A model generated the notes under the pieces. The model saw only the letters and a program-made list of their open reading frames with translations, did not search any database and was not told where the DNA came from. A stretch of DNA of 10,501 nt from Omnitrophica WOR_2 bacterium GWA2_47_8 (GTDB lineage Bacteria; Omnitrophota; Gorgyraeia; Zapsychrales; GWA2-47-8), in the NCBI GenBank assembly GCA_001805375.1, contig MHFY01000004.1, positions 1 to 10,501 on the forward strand. Direction: 5' to 3'. The translations under genes and the position numbers were made by a program. This document shows, one piece after another, positions 1 through 6,734 of the stretch. Within the stretch, counting starts at the first letter, position 1. The number at the start of each line of letters is the position of its first letter.

Positions 1-513
1 GAACTCTATCCAGATTGAAAAACGGTCCTTTGGTTTTGTGGACATGAATCCGAAAGGTCTTGTGGGCAGAAACAGGGGAAGATGGAGCGTGAACCCGAAC
101 GCTCCTACTCCCAAAAGCCAGGAGGGCTGGAAACGTACGAGCTTATCGGCGTCCATGAGGGCGATCAGAAGACTGGAGTCGTCCGGCTGGATGTCCTTCT
201 GGCTGTGGCGCAGTGCCGCATTGATGATGCGAGCCCGCGTAGCGTTATCGAAGGGACTGTCTGCCAAAAGTTGTTCCATGCGTTCTTCTTCGCTGGTTTC
301 CTCCAAAAGACTTGGGGACCTATCCACATTATGGAGGCGTGCCAACACTGCGAATTCATCCAAGTCGAATGTGAGATAATATGCGGCGATCCTCGGTCCC
401 AGGGCTGCCACATCGCACACATGCGCCCAGTCATGTCCGCCCGCGATGTTCGGCGATGTGAAATGAGGGATAAGAAACGCATCCAAACGCTTCAAAAAAA
501 CATCCTTCTCCAT
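1..513 (-). CDS. HD-domain phosphohydrolase-like protein, C-terminus cut by window edge
   Basis: The reading frame starts at ATG 513-511 and stays open to base 1, giving 171 visible residues. A strong Shine-Dalgarno (TTAGGAG on the minus strand, about 520-526) precedes the start. The protein looks like the HD superfamily of metal-dependent phosphohydrolases: GHDWAHV (residues 26-32) matches the first metal-binding histidine motif, LHNVDR (60-65) sits where the defining His-Asp doublet should be, and MDADKL (120-125) matches the distal aspartate motif. The doublet is His61-Asn62 instead of His-Asp, so catalysis may be altered or lost. HD proteins often hydrolyse nucleotides or phosphate esters, but the substrate here cannot be named. 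The gene diverges from the glycan operon and need not belong to it. Other frames over this stretch show no recognisable protein. Confidence 0.8.
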   Translation of the reverse strand, partial: MEKDVFLKRLDAFLIPHFTSPNIAGGHDWAHVCDVAALGPRIAAYYLTFDLDEFAVLARLHNVDRSPSLLEETSEEERMEQLLADSPFDNATRARIINAALRHSQKDIQPDDSSLLIALMDADKLVRFQPSWLLGVGAFGFTLHLPLFLPTRPFGFMSTKPKDRFSIWIEF

Positions 514-566
514 GAAGATCTCCTAATTTGTTTGTGTAAAATTATCAATTTGCAGATGCTGTTTGT

Positions 567-595
567 AAAATAGCAGATAAATATAAAAAAGTCAA
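567..595 (-). promoter_or_regulatory. Predicted sigma70-type promoter for the HD-domain gene
   Basis: Read on the minus strand: a TTGACT -35 box (595-590), exactly 17 bases, then TATTTT (572-567), preceded by TG one base upstream (an extended -10, TGC-TATTTT). Five of six -35 positions match consensus. Transcription would start near 560, leaving a leader of about 47 bases that contains the strong Shine-Dalgarno of the HD gene. This is pattern matching in AT-rich sequence, so chance resemblance is possible. Confidence 0.5.
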
Positions 596-607
596 GTATT
601 TGAATAA

Positions 608-636
608 TTGAAAAAAACAATAAATAAAGCCATTAT
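608..636 (+). promoter_or_regulatory. Candidate promoter for the glycan operon
   Basis: TTGAAA (608-613), a 17-base spacer and CATTAT (631-636) resemble a sigma70-type promoter. The predicted start, 6 to 7 bases after the -10, falls on or next to the ATG at 643. No Shine-Dalgarno sequence lies upstream of that ATG. Together these would imply a leaderless or nearly leaderless transcript. TATATA at 634-639 is an alternative -10 with a less favourable spacer (20 bases). The region is AT-rich, so the call is tentative. Confidence 0.35.
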
Positions 637-642
637 ATACAC

Positions 643-1602
643 ATGAGGGCACTTATTACTGGTGTTGCGGGTCAGGACGGCTCCTACCTCACCGAACTTC
701 TGCTTTCCAAAGGGTATGAGGTGCACGGCATAGGGAGAGGTTTGGATGACGAAAAAAACCTTTGGCGTATCCGGCACCTTCTCAGGAACAAGAGCCTCGT
801 TCTGCATACGGGCGACGTCACGGACCGTCCAACCGTGTGGCGATTCGTAAAAGAAGTGATGCCCGACGAGGTTTATCACCTTGCGGCGGTCTCAAGCATC
901 CCCGAATCATTTCAGGACGAATTCGGAACGTTCACCACGAACATTTCAAGCACGCACTACCTTCTCGCTGCGCTCAAAGAATCTGCTCCGAAAGCGCATT
1001 TTTATTTTTCCAGCAGCGCGGATTGTTTCGGAAAGATCACGTCGTCGCCGCAGAACGAGAACACCCCCTATAACCCGACGTCGCCCTACGGCGTTTCGAA
1101 GATCGCGAGTTTCTATCTGACGAAGCTTTATCGCGAAGCGCACGGCCTCTTTGCGTGCTCGGGCATAATGTTCAGTCATGAATCTCCGAGGAGAGGAGCT
1201 AACTTTGTGACGCGAAAGATCACGACGACGATCGCAAAAATAAAAGCGGGGACGGGGAAAGAGCTCCGTCTCGGAAACCTGGATTCGCGGCGAGACTGGG
1301 GATTTGCCGGCGACTATGTTGAGGCGATGTGGTTCATGCTTCAGGCCCCTGTTGCGGACGACTATGTGGTCGGAACGGGGGAAACACACACCATTCGCGA
1401 ATTCGTTGAAGCCGCGTTCGCGTTCGCGGGCCTCGACTGGGAAAAGTATGTGGTTATCGACCAGTCATTTTTCCGCCCCATCGAGGCGCACGAGTGGCGC
1501 GCAGATTCATCGAAGATCCGGACCGCCCTCGGGTGGCGGCCGAAGGCCGGCTTTGCCGATCTGGTGCGTATGATGGTCGAGGAAGACATGAAGCGTGTTT
1601 GA
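643..1602 (+). CDS. GDP-mannose 4,6-dehydratase-family SDR (possibly acting on GDP-manno-heptose)
   Basis: The 319-residue protein is an extended short-chain dehydrogenase. It has the NAD(P)-binding GVAGQDG (7-13), YHLAA (78-82), the Tyr149-x3-Lys153 pair in SPYGVSK, and the GMD-specific stretches HESPRRGANFVTRK (179-192) and LGNLDSRRDWGFAGDYVEAMW (210-230). Its length fits short bacterial GMDs (about 320 residues). Known GMD converts GDP-D-mannose to GDP-4-keto-6-deoxymannose in the cytoplasm. Two regions differ from GMD as I remember it. The Thr-Ser-Glu of the active-site strand reads Ser125-Ala126-Asp127, and the usual RPxEVDxLLG near the C-terminus reads RPIEAHEWRAD (279-288). GMD homologues such as DmhA/WcbK/DdahA act on GDP-manno-heptose; with hddA-gmhA-gmhB-hddC downstream that substrate is plausible. 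The start is the first ATG, with no Shine-Dalgarno. Confidence 0.85.
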   Translation: MRALITGVAGQDGSYLTELLLSKGYEVHGIGRGLDDEKNLWRIRHLLRNKSLVLHTGDVTDRPTVWRFVKEVMPDEVYHLAAVSSIPESFQDEFGTFTTNISSTHYLLAALKESAPKAHFYFSSSADCFGKITSSPQNENTPYNPTSPYGVSKIASFYLTKLYREAHGLFACSGIMFSHESPRRGANFVTRKITTTIAKIKAGTGKELRLGNLDSRRDWGFAGDYVEAMWFMLQAPVADDYVVGTGETHTIREFVEAAFAFAGLDWEKYVVIDQSFFRPIEAHEWRADSSKIRTALGWRPKAGFADLVRMMVEEDMKRV

Positions 1603-1643
1603 CTGGGAAGCTTCAACGCGAGATAATCAGGAAACAATCGAAC

Positions 1644-1648
1644 GGAGG
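1644..1648 (+). promoter_or_regulatory. GGAGG Shine-Dalgarno-like motif with unusually long spacing
   Basis: GGAGG lies 19 bases before the ATG at 1668, much further than the usual 5 to 10. The reading frame is open upstream to 1494, but no in-frame ATG, GTG or TTG lies at a good distance from this motif. Either the ATG at 1668 is used with a poor ribosome site, or a rare start codon (ATT at 1650 or ATC at 1659) is used. The protein homology begins soon after 1668, which favours that ATG. Confidence 0.35.
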
Positions 1649-1667
1649 TATTTTTGCGATCTTCACC

Positions 1668-2876
1668 ATGGGACATAACTTTCAATATGACCTTTGCATC
1701 GTTGGTGGAGCCGGTCACGTCGGATTGCCGCTCGGTGTCGTGTTCGCCGACAGCGGGGTGAAGACGGTTCTCCTGGACATCAACCAGGGGGCGTTGAAGA
1801 AGATCATGGGCGGAGAGTTCCCGTTCATAGAAAAGAACGGGAATACGGTGCTCCAGTCCGCCCTAGCAAAGAAGATGCTGTTTGCCTCCGATTCTTCGGA
1901 GGTGATCAGTAAATCCAAGTTCGTGGTCATAATCGTCGGGACCCCGGTGGATGAATTTCTGAACCCCGATTTCAGGGGCATCACGAAGCTATTCGATGAG
2001 AGTATCAGCCACTTCAGGGAGGGGCAGGTTCTCATTCTCCGGAGCACGGTGTTTCCGGGGACCACCGAAAAGATACAGAAATATTTTAAGAAGAAGAACA
2101 TAAAGGCGAAGGTCACGTTCTGTCCGGAGCGCATCGCGGAGGGCTACGCGGTTGAAGAGTTGAGGGCCCTGCCTCAGCTTGTTTCGGCATATGACGATGA
2201 GGGCTTGCGGGAGGTCACGGAACTCTTCAGGAAAATCTCCCCGAAGGAGCCGATCGCTATGAAACCGATCGAAGCGGAGCTCGCCAAGCTCTTCATCAAT
2301 TCGTGGCGGTACATCAAATTCGCCGTTGCGAACCAGTTCTTCATGATCGCGCAGAACAACGGTCTCAATTTCCATATCATTCAGAAGGCGATGAGTAAGG
2401 ACTACCCGCGGGATCACGATCTGCCGGCGGCTGGGTTCGCGGCCGGCCCCTGTCTTTTTAAAGACACCATGCAGTTGTCGGCGTTCACCCATAACCATTT
2501 TTTGATCGGCAATGCCGCAATGCTCGTGAACGAAGGCCTCGTGAACCATGTGGTGCATGAGCTGAAGCGCGAATTCCCCGACTCGCTCTCGGAGAAGACC
2601 GTGGCTATTTTGGGGATGGCGTTCAAGCCGGAGCTCGACGATCCGCGTTCCTCCCTCTCGTACAAGCTCCGGAAGATGCTGCTGATGGAATGTGATGTGG
2701 TTCTCTGCACGGATGAGTTCATCAAGGACCCGGCGTTCGTTCCCCTCGAGGTCGCGCTCCGCGACTCGGATATTGTGATACTGGCGACCCCCCACAAGAA
2801 GTACCAGGAGATCGACCCACGGAAACATCCGAACAAGAAATTCGTTGACGTCTGGAATTTTTGGAAATTATCATGA
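1668..2876 (+). CDS. Nucleotide-sugar dehydrogenase (UDP-ManNAc / UDP-glucose dehydrogenase family)
   Basis: The 402-residue protein should oxidise the C6 hydroxyl of a UDP-sugar to a carboxylate in two NAD-dependent steps. The N-terminal Rossmann motif is GGAGHVG (13-19). VGTPVDEF (90-97), STVFPGTTEKI (126-136) and FCPERIAEG (151-159) follow in family order. Helix residues Lys207 and Asn211 in ELAKLFINSWRY and the catalytic Cys262 in GFAAGPCLFKDTMQL (256-270) are present, as is FKPELDDPRSS (319-329). The GPCLxKD form resembles the UDP-N-acetylmannosaminuronate dehydrogenase group more than UDP-glucose dehydrogenase (GSCFPKD). No WecB-like 2-epimerase is in the window, so the substrate is open. 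I chose ATG 1668 because the family's N-terminus begins there; the frame extends upstream without homology. The next gene overlaps its stop by 4 bases. Confidence 0.88.
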   Translation: MGHNFQYDLCIVGGAGHVGLPLGVVFADSGVKTVLLDINQGALKKIMGGEFPFIEKNGNTVLQSALAKKMLFASDSSEVISKSKFVVIIVGTPVDEFLNPDFRGITKLFDESISHFREGQVLILRSTVFPGTTEKIQKYFKKKNIKAKVTFCPERIAEGYAVEELRALPQLVSAYDDEGLREVTELFRKISPKEPIAMKPIEAELAKLFINSWRYIKFAVANQFFMIAQNNGLNFHIIQKAMSKDYPRDHDLPAAGFAAGPCLFKDTMQLSAFTHNHFLIGNAAMLVNEGLVNHVVHELKREFPDSLSEKTVAILGMAFKPELDDPRSSLSYKLRKMLLMECDVVLCTDEFIKDPAFVPLEVALRDSDIVILATPHKKYQEIDPRKHPNKKFVDVWNFWKLS

Positions 2877-3865
2877 CGAAGATTCTCATAACCGGCGGGG
2901 CTGGATTTATAGGCTATCATCTTGCAAGGCATCTTATTGAAACTACCGATAGTGAGATCGTTTTGGTAGATAACTTCCTGAGAGGGAAGATGGACCACGA
3001 TTTCGAGGAGTTGGTAAAGAACCCAAGGATACAGTTATTAAATCTGGACCTCACGGACTTATCCTCCTACGAAAAGCTCGGGAGCGGCTATAGCCATGTG
3101 TACCACCTCGCGGCGATCAACGGCACCAAGCTTTTCTACGAGATTCCCCACGAGGTCTTGAGAATAAACGCCCTTACCCTTATTTACATGTTGGATTGGT
3201 TCGCGAAAAAGAACCACGACGGAAAGTTCTGTTTTACATCCTCCAACGAGGCCTACGCAGGCGGATTGAACGCCTTTGGTGTCCTGCCTATTCCCACGCC
3301 GGAGAAGGTTCCGCTCGTGATCGACGACCCCTACAACCCGCGCTGGTCGTATGGGTCGACCAAGTTGGTGGGGGAGCTGTTCGTTATCCACTATGCGAAG
3401 GCATATAATTTCCGGGCTCTTATCGTAAGACCGCATAACTTCTATGGCCCTCGCGCCGGTTATGATGGGCACGTTATACCCGACTTTTGCGGCCGTATTG
3501 CCGCCCATATTGATCCGTTCCCTGTCTATGGCGCGGACGACACGCGAACATTCTGTTATATTGACGACGCAGTCCGGGCGATGCGGATGCTCATGGATTC
3601 TGATAAAACCGACGGACAGCCGATCGAGACCGTGCATATCGGTGACTTTGCGGAGATCACGATAAAGGACCTCGTGGAGAAAATGTTCACAATCGTCGGG
3701 TGGCATCCGAAGTCGTTGGATATACAATCCTCTCCACCCGGGAGCGTGAAGCGCCGGCTTGCGGATGTTTCCAAATTACAAAAACTCGTCGGGTGGAAGC
3801 CAGAGATCTCGCTTGATGAGGGCCTGAAGAGAACGTACGATTGGTACCTGAATAATCCGAAGTGA
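2873..3865 (+). CDS. NAD-dependent epimerase/dehydratase (extended SDR), substrate unknown
   Basis: The 330-residue protein has the complete extended-SDR layout: GGAGFIGYH (8-16) for NAD binding, an acidic VDNF at the end of strand 2, YHLAA, FTSSNEAYAG with the catalytic serine, Tyr-x3-Lys in YGSTK, RPHNFYGPR, and TRTFCYIDDAV followed by a GSVKRRLADVSKLQKLVGW substrate-side segment. This pattern is typical of UDP-sugar 4-epimerases, UDP-glucuronate decarboxylases and nucleotide-sugar 4,6-dehydratases; the sequence alone does not separate them. It overlaps the preceding dehydrogenase in ATGA (2873-2876), which suggests translational coupling. A UDP-uronic acid from that enzyme could therefore be its substrate (4-epimerisation or decarboxylation); a role in GDP-heptose modification is an alternative. 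An in-frame TTG at 2861 is a possible earlier start, but homology starts at MTKILITGG. Confidence 0.85.
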   Translation: MTKILITGGAGFIGYHLARHLIETTDSEIVLVDNFLRGKMDHDFEELVKNPRIQLLNLDLTDLSSYEKLGSGYSHVYHLAAINGTKLFYEIPHEVLRINALTLIYMLDWFAKKNHDGKFCFTSSNEAYAGGLNAFGVLPIPTPEKVPLVIDDPYNPRWSYGSTKLVGELFVIHYAKAYNFRALIVRPHNFYGPRAGYDGHVIPDFCGRIAAHIDPFPVYGADDTRTFCYIDDAVRAMRMLMDSDKTDGQPIETVHIGDFAEITIKDLVEKMFTIVGWHPKSLDIQSSPPGSVKRRLADVSKLQKLVGWKPEISLDEGLKRTYDWYLNNPK

Positions 3866-3911
3866 TGCAGTTGGTAGACACCGAAAACCGATTTTGCTAG
3901 GCTTCCTGCAT

Positions 3912-4862
3912 ATGCCGACGGACCACCCGATAAAATTCACACTTCTGTGCGCGAGCAAGAACGAAGAGAAGGATGTTCGCGTTACTATCGAGACCGCCCT
4001 CGAGCAAACCTACCCGTACAAGGAGATTATTTTTGCCGATGACTCCACGGACCGCACGAAAGATATTATCCGCGAATATAAGGACCGGGGCGTGATCCTT
4101 ATCGACGGGCCGGGGCATGGATGCTGCCAGGCGAGGAACTTGGCGATGCAGAAGGCGACGGGCGACGTCATTGTTTTTTTGACTGCGGACACGAAGCTTG
4201 AGCCCCACTACTTGGAGAAGATACTCCCGTACTACGAAAAGGGGTATGACTACGTGATGGTGGAGTCGTCCTCGAATCTTGATTCGATCTACTCACGCTT
4301 TGTCCAGGTACAACACCTGATTGTGGCGAACAAGCCCGGCTACAACCCCTACACCACCCAGGGGTATTCCGTCCGGCGGGATGCGGCGCTTGCGGTGGGC
4401 GGCATCTCGGGCGCGGACTACCCGGTGAATATTTGCCGTGATTGGACGCTCGTGAAAAAAATGGAAGCAAAAGGGTACAAGAAAATGATCGACCGTTCCA
4501 TCATTGTTGGCCATATATCGCCCGATAATTTTAATGAGTACTGGAGGGTGCAAAAAGAGCGGGGGCGCTGGTCCGCTTTTCAGCCGTACTTTCTTTTTTA
4601 CCGATCGCCGCTCTACCTGTTTTTTAAGTTCGTCGCAAAGTCCACACTGACCTTTTTCCACTTTGCGCTCGTTGTGCCGGCGCTGTGGGAAACAGCGCGA
4701 CTCACAAAATATTTGGAGCATCCGGCCCGCGACTTTTTCCCGCTCTACTACGCATACTTTTTGCACCGGCTCGCTCGGTGTGTTGGTGAATGGCAGGGGT
4801 GGTTCTACATAAAACGGCTCAATCGCACCTACAAGCCGCCCGCATTGAGTGCGGTCATATAA
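3912..4862 (+). CDS. GT2-family glycosyltransferase with C-terminal hydrophobic segment
   Basis: The 316-residue protein has a GT-A glycosyltransferase family 2 domain: FTLLCASKNEEKDVRVTIETAL (9-30), the nucleotide-binding EIIFADDSTDRT (38-49), and GDVIVFLTADTKLEP (84-98). The last is the position of the usual DxD metal motif, read here as Thr91-Ala92-Asp93. CRDWTLVKKMEAKGYK (175-190) replaces the common GED-xxL acceptor-side motif but keeps Asp177. Residues 230-259 are strongly hydrophobic and aromatic, so the protein probably sits at the inner face of the cytoplasmic membrane, where lipid-linked glycans are built. The donor and acceptor are unknown. ATG 3912 is preferred because GT2 homology starts a few residues later; an in-frame TTG at 3894 would add six residues. 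Only a weak TAGG lies upstream. Confidence 0.85.
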   Translation: MPTDHPIKFTLLCASKNEEKDVRVTIETALEQTYPYKEIIFADDSTDRTKDIIREYKDRGVILIDGPGHGCCQARNLAMQKATGDVIVFLTADTKLEPHYLEKILPYYEKGYDYVMVESSSNLDSIYSRFVQVQHLIVANKPGYNPYTTQGYSVRRDAALAVGGISGADYPVNICRDWTLVKKMEAKGYKKMIDRSIIVGHISPDNFNEYWRVQKERGRWSAFQPYFLFYRSPLYLFFKFVAKSTLTFFHFALVVPALWETARLTKYLEHPARDFFPLYYAYFLHRLARCVGEWQGWFYIKRLNRTYKPPALSAVI

Positions 4863-4868
4863 GAAAAT

Positions 4869-5483
4869 ATGCAAAAATATTTTCCAGATGGCATTCCCGT
4901 GCCGGTGAGTGAATTCATGCGGGTCTTCACTGCACATCAGGCCCAGGAATATTTTCCCTCAAAAGAGGCCAAAATAATGGACGTGGGGTCTGGTTATGGC
5001 GATTTTTTGATGGTCCTCAAAGAGCTTGGGTATAAAAACCTTTTCACTGCCGATATCGAAAACACTGCGGAAGCGATATTTAAAAAGAACGGAATTGATT
5101 TTACGAGATTCGATGCGACCAAAGATACATTTCCGTTCCAGGATGGTTCTTTTGATGTAGTGAATTGTTCGCATATCCTCGAGCATCTTCCGAGCCCATT
5201 TCATCTTTTGGATGAAGCGCATCGGATTTTGCGTGCGGGAGGTATGTTTTTTATCATGGTTCCCGATTGGAAGAAACACCCGAGCGAATTTTATGATGAC
5301 CCAACGCACATTCATCCGTACACAAAACAAAGCATCGCGCGTGCGTTGCACCGGGCAGATTTTGATAGCGTACTAGTTAAAAGTCATGGCTGTTTTAGGG
5401 GCCTCGGGAGGATACGGGCATGGCGGTTTTGGAAGGGGGCGTTTTATACAGGAGAACACATCATCGGGATAGCAAGGAAATAA
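4869..5483 (+). CDS. Class I SAM-dependent methyltransferase
   Basis: The 204-residue protein has the class I Rossmann motifs: IMDVGSGYGDF (36-46) for SAM binding, the acidic TADIEN (60-65), FDVVNCSHILEHLPSP (95-110), and LRAGGMFFIMVPDW (121-134). DDPTHIHPY (143-151) matches a stretch common in the Methyltransf_11-type enzymes of glycan loci. It probably methylates a sugar hydroxyl or a glycan end in the cytoplasm, but the acceptor cannot be read from the sequence. It follows the GT2 gene after 6 bases and precedes the GT4 gene by 6 bases, so it belongs to the same transcript. Its DNA is clearly more AT-rich than that of its neighbours, which may indicate a separate acquisition. The Shine-Dalgarno is weak. 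Confidence 0.85.
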   Translation: MQKYFPDGIPVPVSEFMRVFTAHQAQEYFPSKEAKIMDVGSGYGDFLMVLKELGYKNLFTADIENTAEAIFKKNGIDFTRFDATKDTFPFQDGSFDVVNCSHILEHLPSPFHLLDEAHRILRAGGMFFIMVPDWKKHPSEFYDDPTHIHPYTKQSIARALHRADFDSVLVKSHGCFRGLGRIRAWRFWKGAFYTGEHIIGIARK

Positions 5484-5489
5484 TCTTCC

Positions 5490-6698
5490 ATGAAGAACGT
5501 AACCTTAATCACGGATTTTGGATACAAGGGCAGGGCGACAGGCGGGGCGATCCAGTGCGGAAAGGAGTTTTTCCATATCCTGGACGCGCTGCCCATCAAC
5601 TTAACTGTTTTTGCGGTACGATATAAGGGCGAAACGGGCACGCCGCCGATATGTTCTCCGAAGGTGCACTACATAGACCTGCCCTTCCGAAGTTTCGTGA
5701 GTTTGGCGGAGGCGGGAATTCCTTGGGCGCTCAAGATCAGAAGCCGACTCAAGAAAATGCCGCCGCAGGATCTTTACATATCCGACCAACCCCTAACGTG
5801 TTTTTCGTGGTTTCCGAAAGCACCGGTCGCATGTTTGTTTATCGGGCCGGAGTCGGGTTGGCATTTTGGCCTAGGTCATCTTTTGCGGCATCCACGCTCA
5901 AGTTTAGAAGTACTCTTGTGGCAGAAGCCGTTTTTAGGTCGTATGCAGCTGGGGTTACTGCGCCGGGAGACCGGTATCCCCCTTATCAACTCTCGTTACA
6001 CCCTCACGGAGTTGGCTGCGGAACGCAAGATAGACCCCAAAGAGTTGGAGTCCTACGTGATTTATCAGCCGACAGATGTGGCGGGTTATCGGAGAGATGA
6101 AGAAGCGCGCGTTCGGCGGCGGCGGGCTCTGGGGCTGGGTAGAGATGAGGTGCTCATAACGTATATTTCGAATTTTGCCCCAAAAAAGAGAGCGGACCGC
6201 GTACCAGCCATCGTGCGCCAGTATTACGACGCGCTGCCGAAGGCGAATGCCAAATTTCTGTTTGTGGGTCGAGGCATCGCTGCGGCGCCGCTCGACGAGC
6301 TCGCAGAGAGCGATGAGTTTCGGGGCCGCTGCCTACGGATAGGCGAGGTTAAATCCCACGAGGTGCGCGAGTTTTACTCCGCTTCGGATATCGCCATCAC
6401 CACTTCCGAATCGGAAACATTCGGCTACACAGTGATAGAGGGTATGGCGGCGGGATTGCCGACCGTGGCGTACGGCGAAGGTTCGTTGCCGGAGATCGTA
6501 TCGGGAGACGCGGGCTTTCTTTTCGGTAAAGATGACGCGAAGGGTTTCGTGGGCGCGCTCGTGCGTCTTACCACGGATGTTCGGTTGCGAGAGAAGATGG
6601 GTCGGAGGGCGGCAGAGCGAGCTCAAAAGGAGTTTTCGCGAGAAGCTTTTACGGCGCGATTGTTGGGGGTACTCCGCCGAGAGTTCAGTATTCCATAA
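5490..6698 (+). CDS. GT4-type (GT-B fold) glycosyltransferase
   Basis: The 402-residue protein fits glycosyltransferase family 4 (Glycos_transf_1). The N-terminal acceptor domain (about 1-195) carries a glycine-containing loop, GRATGGAIQ, at 14-22. The C-terminal donor domain starts near 218 with EVLITYISNFAPKKRADR (220-237), continues with FLFVGRG (256-262) and the SASDIAITTSESE segment, and has the retaining-GT E-x7-E pair Glu309/Glu317 in ETFGYTVIEGMAAGLP. The C-terminus FSREAFTARLLGVL is the usual closing helix. It would transfer a hexose or heptose from a nucleotide donor onto the growing glycan in the cytoplasm; donor and linkage are unknown. No transmembrane helix or signal peptide is evident. 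The start ATG 5490 lies 6 bases after the methyltransferase stop, with AAGGAAA about 9 bases upstream. Confidence 0.87.
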   Translation: MKNVTLITDFGYKGRATGGAIQCGKEFFHILDALPINLTVFAVRYKGETGTPPICSPKVHYIDLPFRSFVSLAEAGIPWALKIRSRLKKMPPQDLYISDQPLTCFSWFPKAPVACLFIGPESGWHFGLGHLLRHPRSSLEVLLWQKPFLGRMQLGLLRRETGIPLINSRYTLTELAAERKIDPKELESYVIYQPTDVAGYRRDEEARVRRRRALGLGRDEVLITYISNFAPKKRADRVPAIVRQYYDALPKANAKFLFVGRGIAAAPLDELAESDEFRGRCLRIGEVKSHEVREFYSASDIAITTSESETFGYTVIEGMAAGLPTVAYGEGSLPEIVSGDAGFLFGKDDAKGFVGALVRLTTDVRLREKMGRRAAERAQKEFSREAFTARLLGVLRREFSIP

Positions 6699-6722
6699 AA
6701 ATGTGCGGAACGGTAAACTCAT

Positions 6723-6727
6723 GGTGA
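6723..6727 (+). promoter_or_regulatory. Ribosome binding site (GGTGA) for the 6735 gene
   Basis: GGTGA lies 7 bases before the ATG at 6735, a good distance for pairing with the 16S rRNA 3' end. It supports this ATG as the start, since most other genes in the + strand run lack a clear site. Confidence 0.5.
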
Positions 6728-6734
6728 ACATAAT

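Larger units (their letters stand above)
514..642. promoter_or_regulatory. AT-rich divergent intergenic region
   Basis: This 129-base stretch separates two divergently oriented genes and is far more AT-rich than the coding sequence on either side. It is the only obvious place for a main promoter of the + strand gene run, and it also has to drive the minus-strand HD gene. The two best -35-like boxes lie back to back, about 12 bases apart (590-595 on minus, 608-613 on plus), so the two transcription units may share or compete for RNA polymerase. I see no long inverted repeat that would mark a clear operator. Confidence 0.7.

Noticed and set aside
82..573. Plus-strand open frames across the HD-domain gene
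   Set aside because: The minus-strand frame has HD-family motifs and a strong Shine-Dalgarno; the plus-strand translations show no recognisable protein.
1494..1667. N-terminal extension of the nucleotide-sugar dehydrogenase
   Set aside because: The extra 58 codons overlap the end of the preceding SDR gene and show no homology; the family's N-terminus begins just after ATG 1668.
1603..1667. Possible terminator or promoter between the GMD-like gene and the dehydrogenase
   Set aside because: I found no stable hairpin followed by a T run and no convincing pair of promoter boxes; it reads as a plain intergenic spacer within the operon.
1989..2828. Long antisense open frame (279 residues) opposite the nucleotide-sugar dehydrogenase
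   Set aside because: It has no recognisable domain, overlaps a gene with clear motifs over its whole length, and is what GC-biased codon positions produce on the opposite strand.
3059..3727. Antisense open frame (222 residues) opposite the SDR at 2873
   Set aside because: No domain or ribosome site supports it and it is wholly contained within a convincing gene.
3865..3911. ATGCAG / CTGCAT inverted repeat and a D-arm-like GCAGTTGGTAGA stretch between the SDR and GT2 genes
   Set aside because: The 6-base arms are separated by about 35 bases, too weak for a hairpin, and no acceptor stem, anticodon arm or T-arm follows, so it is neither a terminator nor a tRNA.
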